DNA of 16,157 nt from an uncultured Chloroflexota bacterium (lineage in GTDB: Bacteria > Chloroflexota > Dehalococcoidia > Dehalococcoidales > RBG-16-60-22), in assembly GCA_903915565.1 (NCBI GenBank), contig CAIWTG010000249.1, forward strand, positions 1 through 16,157, given 5' to 3'. Position numbers and translations under genes: made by a program. Every line of letters starts with the position of its first letter. Within the stretch, counting starts at the first letter, position 1. A model generated the notes under the pieces. That model saw nothing but the letters and a program-made list of their open reading frames with translations, was not told the origin of the DNA and did not search any database. Positions 7,372-14,424 of the stretch are shown here, piece by piece.

Positions 7372-8058
7372 TTATTTCACTTTATATTTATTAACGAAAA
7401 CTTTAGCGGTAGATTCTTTGAGATAAAGGGGGGTTAAGGAGAGGGGCTCATCGCTTTTGCCCTGATTAAGACGTGCGGCGGCCAGACAGGCAACTGCTCC
7501 GCCGGACGGCAAGGCTTCCATTATATTAATATTGTTTTCTAAAGATAATTTTTGTTTGACGATTATTTCACGATACGACTCTATGTTGTTGCCGACTAAT
7601 AGCGTAGGCTCTTTTATTAAAGCGGCTAAATCTTTAGTATCGCCGGTAAAAAAGTCGCCCTCTTTAACGCCGGAACGATAGAAACCGGCGTTAATAGTGT
7701 CCCTGATGCCGGCGCTGATGACCGAACAAACCAAGGGAGATTTTCCGCGAGCGACATAGGCTAAAACTTCCAATGTGGGAATTCCAGCCACGGGCTTATT
7801 CGCACTGAAAGCCAGCATCTTACCTACGGTTACACCAACCTTGATGCCCGTCCAGGAGCCGGGACCCAAGCCCACCCCTATTCCCTCCACCTCTTTTAAG
7901 CTCAAACCGGCTTTCTTTAACGTGGTGTCTATATTATCCACGATTTGTTCCAGCGAATCGGTGCGGGCGGGAAACGACTCGTCTGCCAGCACTTTAGCGC
8001 CATCGCTGATGCCGACGGCGTTAACATATCCGGAGGTGTCAATACCCAGGACAATCAT
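7372..8058 (-). CDS. tsaB: tRNA threonylcarbamoyladenosine biosynthesis protein TsaB
   Basis: TsaB (YeaZ) is the non-catalytic ASKHA-fold partner of TsaD; the TsaD-TsaB dimer and TsaE form the bacterial t6A complex. The 228 residues open with VLGIDTSGYVNAVGISDG, a degenerate phosphate-1 loop as in the family. LEQIVDNIDTTLKKAGLSLKEVEGI follows, then the diagnostic GVGLGPGSWTGIKVGVTVGK (about 62-80), and GIPTLEVLAY near 93-102. The second half is more divergent, as is usual. The ATG overlaps the tsaE stop by 4 bp (ATGA), and tsaD follows after 2 bp. No rimI-type acetyltransferase lies between tsaB and tsaD, unlike many bacterial operons. Confidence 0.94.
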   Translation of the reverse strand: MIVLGIDTSGYVNAVGISDGAKVLADESFPARTDSLEQIVDNIDTTLKKAGLSLKEVEGIGVGLGPGSWTGIKVGVTVGKMLAFSANKPVAGIPTLEVLAYVARGKSPLVCSVISAGIRDTINAGFYRSGVKEGDFFTGDTKDLAALIKEPTLLVGNNIESYREIIVKQKLSLENNINIMEALPSGGAVACLAAARLNQGKSDEPLSLTPLYLKESTAKVFVNKYKVK

Positions 8059-8528
8059 TTCTTATTAAGCTCCTTAAAGAGTTCGGAGAATTTTTTAGAG
8101 TTCGTTGAGAAAACGATGCGTCTTTTCTTTTCTGCTATTATGTCAAATTCTACCCTCAAGACGTCGGGTGGTAAAAGGGAGGCCATTTTTTCCGCCCATT
8201 CAATTATTATCAAGCCTTTGGCTCCACGGGAAAAATAATCCGTAATGCCTAATTCAAAACCGTCGTTAATGCCCCCCAGCCGGTACAGGTCCATATGAAA
8301 AACCGGCAGACGGCCGCGGTATTCGTTCACTAACACAAAGGTGGGACTATTCACCTGCCGCAACGGCACATCCAGACCGGCGCAAATGCCCCGCGTCAAT
8401 AACGTTTTACCGCAGCCAAGCTCGCCGGTCAGTGCCATTATACTGCCCGATGGCAGATGCTTCCCTATTTTCTTTCCGAGGGCTAAAGTGGCGGCGGGGC
8501 TGTTACTGAAAAACTCGTATTTATCCAT
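8055..8528 (-). CDS. tsaE: tRNA threonylcarbamoyladenosine biosynthesis ATPase TsaE
   Basis: TsaE (YjeE) is the small ATPase that binds the TsaB-TsaD dimer and resets it between t6A cycles. The 157 residues are family length. The Walker A loop GELGCGKT is at 35-42, the switch-like VNSPTFVLVNEY at 59-70, the HMDLYRL motif at 78-84, and IIIEWAEK at 107-114. It is the first gene of the leftward run. Its Shine-Dalgarno is poor: only pyrimidine-rich sequence lies just before the ATG at 8526-8528. A plausible promoter sits about 30-60 bp upstream. It overlaps tsaB by 4 bp. The start agrees with the family, which usually begins with a short strand before the conserved LG..I....G motif. Confidence 0.94.
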   Translation of the reverse strand: MDKYEFFSNSPAATLALGKKIGKHLPSGSIMALTGELGCGKTLLTRGICAGLDVPLRQVNSPTFVLVNEYRGRLPVFHMDLYRLGGINDGFELGITDYFSRGAKGLIIIEWAEKMASLLPPDVLRVEFDIIAEKKRRIVFSTNSKKFSELFKELNKK

Positions 8529-8556
8529 GCAGGCGGCTTAAGGGAGTAATAACAAA

Positions 8557-8585
8557 AATATATTTGGCAGAAAAGGCTTTGTTAC
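8557..8585 (-). promoter_or_regulatory. Candidate promoter for the tsaE operon
   Basis: On the leftward strand GTAACA (8580-8585, 4 of 6 to TTGACA) and TATATT (8557-8562, 5 of 6 to TATAAT) are separated by 17 bp. They lie in the 109-bp divergent gap and would give a leader of about 20 nt before the tsaE ATG. This is a pattern match only. Confidence 0.45.
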
Positions 8586-8608
8586 GTTCAAACTAACGCC
8601 TTCTCCAC

Positions 8609-8637
8609 TTGAAATTAGTATAACATAATGGTACATT
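8609..8637 (+). promoter_or_regulatory. Candidate promoter for guaA
   Basis: TTGAAA (8609-8614), a 17-bp spacer and TACATT (8632-8637) form the best rightward match. It would start transcription just past the ATG at 8638, so translation would begin at the next in-frame ATG (8650) on a nearly leaderless mRNA. A rival -10, TATAAC at 8619-8624, has no good -35. Neither guaA ATG has a Shine-Dalgarno. Confidence 0.3.
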
Positions 8638-8640
8638 ATG
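8624..8640. repeat. 17-bp perfect palindrome over the guaA start codon
   Basis: CATAATG-GTA-CATTATG has perfect 7-bp arms around a 3-bp centre, and its last three bases are the guaA ATG. It could be an operator in the tsaE/guaA divergent region or, if transcribed, a small hairpin over the start. It does not match the repeats upstream of hisB. Confidence 0.6.
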
Positions 8641-10335
8641 TTCTATAAGATGGTTAAAGATAAAAGCACTCCATCTCCAGAAAAAAGCCATCGCATCACC
8701 GCCACCGACGATATCGAGGTTTCAACCTATCTCGAAATCGCCAAAGAAATCGGCGGGGTTCAATCGGAAGCGACCACTCCGGCGGTTTCCGGCGCCGAAC
8801 GCGAAGCCATCATCGTCCTGGATTTCGGGTCGCAGTATAACATGCTGATTGCCCGCCGCGTCCGCGAAGCCCAGGTCTATTGCGAACTCCTCCCCCACGA
8901 TACGCCGTGGGAAAAGATTGCCCCGCTCAATCCCAAAGGATTCATCCTTTCCGGCGGTCCCGCCAGTGTTTACGAACCCAATGCCCCCCTCGCCCCCGCC
9001 TATGTCTACGAAAAACACCTGCCCGTGCTGGGCATCTGCTATGGCATGCAAACCATCACCAAACAATTGGGCGGCGAGGTAAAACCGGGTATGAAGCGTG
9101 AATATGGCCATGCTATTCTGCACATCAGCCAGCAGGATTCGCCACTGTTTGCCGGACTGCCCGAATCAACGCCGGTCTGGATGAGCCACGGCGACAAAAT
9201 AGAAGAAATGCCGCCGGGCTTTAAAGCCCTCGCTTATACCGAAAACTCCCCTTACGCCGTCATCGGCAACAAAAACAACATCTACGGACTCCAGTTCCAC
9301 CCGGAAGTTGCCCACACGCCGGAAGGCAAGACCATATTGCAGAACTTCGTTTATAAGGTCTGCGGCTGTAAAGCCAAATGGACGATGGGCAGCTTTGTGG
9401 CAGACAGCATGGCGCGCATTAAAGAGCAGGTGGGCAAGGGCAAGGTGATTAACGCGCTATCCGGCGGGGTGGATTCATCGGTGGTGGCGACCCTGATCCA
9501 CCGTGCTATCGGCGACCAGCTTACCTGCATCTTCGTAAATAACGGACTTTTACGCCGCGAAGAAGCGGACAGGACGCTTAAAGTCTTTCAAAACAACCTG
9601 GGGATGAATATCATCTACGTGGAAGCCACCGACAGATTCCTCAACCGGCTCAAGGGCGTTATCGACCCGGAGGAAAAGCGCAAGATAATCGGCGAGGAGT
9701 TTATCCGCGTCTTTGAGGACGAAGCGAAAAAGATAGGCAAGGTGGACTTTCTGGCGCAGGGCACGCTTTACCCGGACGTTATTGAAAGCGTCTCCTCGGT
9801 GAGCAACGCTTCCGCAAAAATAAAGAGCCACCATAACGTTGGCGGACTGCCGGCGAAGATGACCCTGAAGCTTTTAGAGCCGCTGCGCTTCCTCTTTAAG
9901 GACGAGGTCAGGCTGGTCGGCAAGGAGCTGGGATTGCCGGAGGAAATGGTCTGGCGGCAGCCCTTCCCGGGACCGGGACTGGCCATACGGTGTATCGGAG
10001 AAGTGACCAAAGAGAAACTGGAAATACTCCGCAGCGCCGACTTTGTCCTGATGAACGAGATTAAGAAAGCCAACCTGTACCACCAGCTCTGGCAGAGCTT
10101 CGTGGTGCTGACCGACGTTAGGAGCGTGGGGGTGATGGGTGACTTTAGAACCTACGGCTACCTGGCGGCCATACGCGCCGTAACCAGCGAGGACGCCATG
10201 ACAGCGGACTGGGCTCGGCTGCCTTACGACTTACTGGCACGAATTTCCAACCGCATCGTTAACGAGGTGCCGGGGATAAACCGGGTGGTTTACGATATTA
10301 CCTCCAAACCGCCTTCTACCATTGAGTGGGAATAG
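8638..10335 (+). CDS. guaA: GMP synthase (glutamine-hydrolysing) with N-terminal extension
   Basis: It aminates XMP to GMP using ATP and glutamine ammonia. The protein has 565 residues. The glutamine amidotransferase domain starts at about residue 57 (AIIVLDFGSQY), with catalytic Cys134 in GICYGMQ and His221/Glu223 in QFHPEV. The ATP-pyrophosphatase domain has the P-loop LSGGVDSS (274-281). The C-terminal dimerisation domain carries QPFPGPGLAIR (441-451) and ends KPPSTIEWE. The first 56 residues (Ser/Thr/Glu-rich, then IEVSTYLEIAKEIGG) are extra; GuaA normally starts within a few to about 20 residues of the FGSQY motif. No ATG, GTG or TTG codon lies between Met5 and the domain, so the extension is probably real, from Met1 (8638) or Met5 (8650). 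It is the first gene of the purine operon; purD follows with no gap. Confidence 0.96.
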   Translation: MFYKMVKDKSTPSPEKSHRITATDDIEVSTYLEIAKEIGGVQSEATTPAVSGAEREAIIVLDFGSQYNMLIARRVREAQVYCELLPHDTPWEKIAPLNPKGFILSGGPASVYEPNAPLAPAYVYEKHLPVLGICYGMQTITKQLGGEVKPGMKREYGHAILHISQQDSPLFAGLPESTPVWMSHGDKIEEMPPGFKALAYTENSPYAVIGNKNNIYGLQFHPEVAHTPEGKTILQNFVYKVCGCKAKWTMGSFVADSMARIKEQVGKGKVINALSGGVDSSVVATLIHRAIGDQLTCIFVNNGLLRREEADRTLKVFQNNLGMNIIYVEATDRFLNRLKGVIDPEEKRKIIGEEFIRVFEDEAKKIGKVDFLAQGTLYPDVIESVSSVSNASAKIKSHHNVGGLPAKMTLKLLEPLRFLFKDEVRLVGKELGLPEEMVWRQPFPGPGLAIRCIGEVTKEKLEILRSADFVLMNEIKKANLYHQLWQSFVVLTDVRSVGVMGDFRTYGYLAAIRAVTSEDAMTADWARLPYDLLARISNRIVNEVPGINRVVYDITSKPPSTIEWE

Positions 10336-11594
10336 ATGAAAATTTTAGTCGTTGGCAGCGGGGCAAGGGAACACACTCTAGCATGGAAGCTGGCGCAAAG
10401 CCCTAAAGCCACCGAGATGTTTACCGCCCCCGGCAACGCCGGCATGGCTAAAGTGGCCCAACTCCTCGACATTAAAGCCGAAGACAACGAGGGTCTGCTC
10501 AAAGCCGCTAAAGACTTCAAAATAGACCTCACCGTCATCGGGTCAGAGGCGCCTTTGGCCAACGGTATTGTTGACCTTTTTGAAAAGAACGGATTTATAG
10601 TCTTTGGCCCTACTAAGAAAGCCGCCGAGATTGAGTCCAGCAAAGTCTTTTCCGGGGCGCTGCTGGAAAAGCACGGCATCCCCAGCGCTAAAAACGCCGC
10701 CTTCAGCGACTATAAAAAAGCCGCTGAATATTTAAAAACCCAAAAGCCACCCATCGTTATTAAAGCCGACGGGCTGGCGGAGGGTAAAGGGGTCATTATT
10801 GCGGAATCGGTTGAGGACGCGCAAAAAGCCATCGAAGGTATGATGCAATCCAAAGCCTTCGGGGCTTCCGGCGAGCGGGTCGTCATCCAGGAATACCTCA
10901 CCGGGCGGGAGATGAGCTTCTTCGTCTTCACCGACGGCAAGAATGTCGCTCCCACCGTGCCCGCCTGCGATTATAAACGCATTTACGACGGCGATAAGGG
11001 ACCGAATACCGGCGGCATGGGCTCTTATACCCCTCCCCCATTTTTTAACGACGTTATGGGCAATATCATTATGAAAACGATTATGCAGCCGACCATTCTC
11101 GCCCTGGCGGACGAGGGGCGGCTTTATAAAGGGACGCTCTACGGCGGGCTGATGATAACCAATAACGTACCCAAAGTAATTGAATTTAACGCGCGGCTGG
11201 GCGACCCGGAAACGCAGGTTGTCCTGCCCCGCCTTAAGACTGATTTGGTGGACATTATGCTGGCGGTAATTGAAAACCGCCTGGACAAGATAAAGATAGA
11301 ATTCGACGACAACGCCTACGTTGGGGTGGTCATGGCTTCCGGGGGCTATCCGGGTAGCTATAAGACCGGCTACCCCATCAGCGGACTGGACGAACTGGAC
11401 AAAGATATCATGGTCTTCCATGCCCGGACCAAGGCGGGGGAAAAGGGGAAATCTTAACAGGCGGCGGAAGGGTCTTAACGGTAGTCGCCAAAGGTAAGAA
11501 CCTGGAAGAAGCCAGAAAAAAAGTCTACAATAATATTTCCAGGATTAAATTTGAAGGATGCTATTATCGCAAGGATATAGCTGATTTTAAGTAA
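10336..11594 (+). CDS. purD: Phosphoribosylamine-glycine ligase, frameshifted near its 3' end
   Basis: GAR synthetase joins phosphoribosylamine and glycine with ATP, the second step of purine synthesis. The open frame gives 373 residues and stops at 11455-11457. It shows VGSGAREH (6-13), the ATP-grasp region GPTKKAAEIESSKVF (91-105), PPIVIKADGLAEGKGV (138-153), IQEYLTGREMSFFVF (184-198) and EFNARLGDPETQ (283-294). The frame is lost just after TKAGEKG. The missing C-terminus (EILTGGGRVL... through FEGCYYRKDIADF) is intact in the -1 frame from 11448 and ends at TAA 11592-11594. Restoring one base would give about 419 residues, normal for the family. The shift falls in the G run 11445-11448. It could be a sequencing or assembly error, a real mutation, or recoding. 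The ATG abuts the guaA stop. Confidence 0.9.
11442..11448 (+). other. Slippery heptamer A AAG GGG at the purD frame break
   Basis: In the purD frame the bases read GAA AAG GGG AAA TCT TAA. The heptamer A-AAG-GGG fits the X-XXY-YYZ pattern for -1 slippage, and a one-base backward slip here yields exactly the conserved downstream frame (GAA ATC TTA ACA). A purine-rich, SD-like stretch lies just upstream (11437-11445). I see no strong downstream hairpin. The same site is also a homopolymer where a base call could be lost. Confidence 0.4.
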
Positions 11595-11607
11595 TAAGGA
11601 GTCTAAT

Positions 11608-12066
11608 ATGTCTCCACTCGTTGGTGTGGTTATGGGGTCAAAATCGGACGCCGAGGTTATGCAGGGAACGCTAGACGTGCTAACCAGCCTTGGCATTGAA
11701 TACGAAGTTAACGTTATCTCCGCCCACCGCAACCCGGATAAAGCGCGGGAATACGCGCAGTCGGCACGGAAGCGCGGTATCGAGGTAATTATTGCCGCGG
11801 CGGGCATGGCAGCGCACCTGCCGGGCGTGCTGGCCAGTTGGACTACCATGCCGGTTATCGGCGTGCCCATGGCCAGCGGCGAACTCAAAGGTATCGACGC
11901 TCTTTACTCCATCGTCCAGATGCCGGCGGGCATACCGGTTGCCTGTGTGGCGATAGGCAGCACAGGAGCAAAAAACGCCGCTTATTTAGCCGCCGAGATT
12001 CTTGGCTTGAAACATGATAAAATATTACGGGCTTATGAGAAGTACCGGAGCGAGTTGAAAGGATAG
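11608..12066 (+). CDS. purE: N5-carboxyaminoimidazole ribonucleotide mutase
   Basis: Class I PurE moves the carboxyl group of N5-CAIR to give CAIR in purine synthesis. The 152 residues show GSKSD (10-14), the SAHRNP loop with the likely catalytic His40 (His45 in E. coli), AGMAAHLPGVLAS (65-77), PVIGVP (82-87) and the class I stretch LYSIVQMPAGIPVACVAIG. These separate it from class II AIR carboxylases. Class I enzymes depend on PurK for N5-CAIR, and no purK is in this window. An AAGGAG site (11596-11601) lies 6 bp before the ATG. The gene starts 13 bp after the restored end of purD and 9 bp separate it from purB. Confidence 0.96.
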   Translation: MSPLVGVVMGSKSDAEVMQGTLDVLTSLGIEYEVNVISAHRNPDKAREYAQSARKRGIEVIIAAAGMAAHLPGVLASWTTMPVIGVPMASGELKGIDALYSIVQMPAGIPVACVAIGSTGAKNAAYLAAEILGLKHDKILRAYEKYRSELKG

Positions 12067-12075
12067 AGTAGAGCT

Positions 12076-13419
12076 ATGATAGAGCGGTATTCCCGCCCGG
12101 AAATGAAAAAGGTTTGGTCGGACGAGAATAAATACAGCAAATGGCTGGACGTGGAAATAGCTGTTTGCGATGCCTGGGCGGAGGTGGGCGTTATCCCCCG
12201 CAGCGCCATCCCCAAGATAAAGATGGCCAAGTGCAACCTCAAGCGCATGGAAGAAATCCTCGCCGAAACCCGCCACGACATGACCGCCTTCCTGGGTTCG
12301 GTGGCGGAAAGCGTCGGTGAGGAATCACGTTATATCCACCTTGGGCTAACCTCTTCTGACGTTTGGGATACTGCCACCAGTCTGCAGCTCGTTGAGGCCA
12401 GCGACATTCTCATCCAGGATGTCAAAGAACTCATCGCCGTGCTGGCGCAGCGAGCCATCGAGCACAAATTTACCTTAATGATAGGCCGCACCCACGGTGT
12501 CCATGCCGAGCCGATAACCTTCGGACTAAAGCTGGCGCTCTGGGTATCGGAAATGCGGCGCAACCTTTACCGCCTGACCGAGGCGAAGAAAAACATCGCG
12601 GTGGGTAAGATAAGCGGAGCGGTGGGCACCTACGCCACCGTTACGCCGGAAGTTGAACAAAAAACCTGTTTTAAACTCGGTTTGGAGCCTGCCCCGATTT
12701 CCAACCAGGTTATCCAGCGCGACCGCCATGCCCAGTTTGTCACAACGCTGGCGATTATCGCAGGGTCGCTGGAAAAGTTCGCCACAGAAATTAGAGGGTT
12801 GCAGCGAACCGAGGTTCACGAAGTTGAAGAACCCTTTGGCACGCCGGGATTCGTCACCACCGGTTCGTCAGCTATGCCCCATAAGCGTAATCCAGAGCTT
12901 TCAGAGAGGGTCTGCGGTCTGTCGCGTCTGGTGCGCGGTTATGCTTTAGCCTCATTGGAAAATATTGCTCTGTGGCATGAACGCGACATCAGCCACTCCT
13001 CCAACGAGCGCATCACCCTGCCCGACTCCTGCCTGGTGATGGACTATATCCTGACTCTTTTCACCTCGGTGATGAAGCGACTGCAGGTCTTCCCTAAGCG
13101 CATGAAGAAGAACCTGGAACTGACCAAAGGATTGTTGTTTTCCCAGAGGGTTATGCTGGCACTCATTGACAAAGGTTTGTCGCGGCAGGACGCCTATAAA
13201 ATTGTGCAGAGAAATTCGTCAAAAACCTGGGAAGAAAATAAAAGCCTCCTCGGTTTCCTTAAGACCGACCCCGAGGTCACGGGCGTACTTCCGTTAAAGG
13301 AACTTGAAGGAATATTCGATTATAAATTTTATCTCCTGCATGTAGACGATGTTTTCTTGCGGCTCGGCTTGACTAAAAGCCAGTGGCAGGGAAGCATTTT
13401 AGATACCACCGAACTGTGA
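12076..13419 (+). CDS. purB: Adenylosuccinate lyase
   Basis: It removes fumarate from SAICAR (de novo purine step eight) and from adenylosuccinate (final step to AMP). The 447 residues belong to the fumarase/aspartase superfamily. Visible are RHDM (67-70), TSSDVWDTA (92-100), GRTHGVHAEP (137-146) with the general-acid His140, and the signature loop GSSAMPHKRNP (263-273) with the catalytic serine. The length fits the shorter (about 430-450 residue) bacterial PurB group, as in Bacillus. The Shine-Dalgarno is weak (GGATAGAG region). The ATG lies 9 bp after purE, within the guaA-purD-purE-purB-purC operon. Confidence 0.97.
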   Translation: MIERYSRPEMKKVWSDENKYSKWLDVEIAVCDAWAEVGVIPRSAIPKIKMAKCNLKRMEEILAETRHDMTAFLGSVAESVGEESRYIHLGLTSSDVWDTATSLQLVEASDILIQDVKELIAVLAQRAIEHKFTLMIGRTHGVHAEPITFGLKLALWVSEMRRNLYRLTEAKKNIAVGKISGAVGTYATVTPEVEQKTCFKLGLEPAPISNQVIQRDRHAQFVTTLAIIAGSLEKFATEIRGLQRTEVHEVEEPFGTPGFVTTGSSAMPHKRNPELSERVCGLSRLVRGYALASLENIALWHERDISHSSNERITLPDSCLVMDYILTLFTSVMKRLQVFPKRMKKNLELTKGLLFSQRVMLALIDKGLSRQDAYKIVQRNSSKTWEENKSLLGFLKTDPEVTGVLPLKELEGIFDYKFYLLHVDDVFLRLGLTKSQWQGSILDTTEL

Positions 13420-13469
13420 AGAGATTTCCCAGTCAAGCCTAAACTAGATATCTGGAAAGGTGTTTATTC

Positions 13470-14402
13470 ATGGACGTAATGAAATATCCTGTATTGATGA
13501 CGACAGATTTACAGTTGCCAGTATTTATTCGCGGCAAGGTGCGCGACACCTATAACCTGGGCAGTCATTTGTTAATCGTGGCCACCGACCGCATCTCGGC
13601 GTTCGACGTCGTTTTGCCGAACGGTATTCCGCTCAAAGGGCATGTTTTGAACCGGCTTTCTTCCTTCTGGTTCCGTCGCCTGGCCGACATCGTGCCCAAC
13701 CACATGACCGAAGCCATTGACAACGTCCACAGTCTCGATTCCTACGTCGTCATGGTGGAGAGGCGTTACGCCTATCCGTCATACCTGCGCGGCCGCTCGA
13801 TGGTGGTAAAGAAGGTAAAGCGTTTACCCGTGGAATGCGTGGTGCGGGGATATCTGGCCGGCTCGGCGTGGGAGGAATATAAGAAAAAGGGCAAAATAGG
13901 CGGTAAAGCCATGCCATCCGACCTGCAGGAAAGCCAGCAGCTGCCGGAGCCCATTTTTACCCCAACGACTAAAGCCGAAGAAGGGCATGACGAACCGGTC
14001 ACCAAAGATTATCTCATGAAAATCTTCGGCGTACGCATCGCTAAAGACCTGGAAGAAAAAAGCCTGGCGCTCTATCAGACGGCGCAGGAATACGCTCTAA
14101 CACGGGGTATCATTATCGCGGACACCAAATTTGAGTTCGGTATTGATAACGGGAAAGTAATGCTGATAGACGAAGCCCTTACCCCCGACTCTTCACGTTT
14201 CTGGGATGCCGCAAAGTATCAGGCTGGCAAACCCCAGGAATCCTTTGATAAACAGCCGGTACGCGACTGGCTGATAGCCGCCGGTTGGAACAGGATGCCC
14301 CCTGCCCCGATGCTGCCAGCCGATGTTATTGAAGCTACCGCCAAGAGATACATCGCGGCTTATGAGAAGCTTACCAACCGCGAAATGGCTATACTTGAAT
14401 AA
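13470..14402 (+). CDS. purC: Phosphoribosylaminoimidazole-succinocarboxamide synthase
   Basis: SAICAR synthetase condenses CAIR with aspartate using ATP, the step just before PurB. The 310 residues fit the longer family form (about 300, against 237 in E. coli). Motifs are RGKVRDTY (21-28), DRISAFDVVLPNGIPLKG (40-57), VECVVRGYLAGSAWEEY (about 122-138), the FTPTTKAEEGHDEP stretch and DEALTPDSSRFWD near residue 236. A GGAAAGG site (13454-13460) lies 9 bp before the ATG; Met4 is a less likely alternative. The 50 bp between purB and purC hold no terminator that I can see. The stop lies 3 bp from the convergent hisB stop. Confidence 0.96.
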   Translation: MDVMKYPVLMTTDLQLPVFIRGKVRDTYNLGSHLLIVATDRISAFDVVLPNGIPLKGHVLNRLSSFWFRRLADIVPNHMTEAIDNVHSLDSYVVMVERRYAYPSYLRGRSMVVKKVKRLPVECVVRGYLAGSAWEEYKKKGKIGGKAMPSDLQESQQLPEPIFTPTTKAEEGHDEPVTKDYLMKIFGVRIAKDLEEKSLALYQTAQEYALTRGIIIADTKFEFGIDNGKVMLIDEALTPDSSRFWDAAKYQAGKPQESFDKQPVRDWLIAAGWNRMPPAPMLPADVIEATAKRYIAAYEKLTNREMAILE

Positions 14403-14424
14403 AAACTAGCTTTCCAGAAAAGCT
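14398..14424 (-). terminator. Weak terminator-like hairpin at the hisB end
   Basis: Read leftward, AGCTTT-TCTGG-AAAGCT is followed by AGTTTTTATTC. The 6-bp stem has only two G-C pairs and overlaps the last hisB codons, while its U-tract runs into the end of purC. It is the only stop-like signal between the convergent genes. Confidence 0.33.

Noticed and set aside
10732..11421. Minus-strand open frame of 229 codons opposite purD
   Set aside because: It is antisense to clear ATP-grasp motifs, and its translation looks random.
13420..13469. Terminator or promoter between purB and purC
   Set aside because: The 50 bp hold no hairpin with a U-tract and no convincing -35/-10 pair, only the purC ribosome-binding site.
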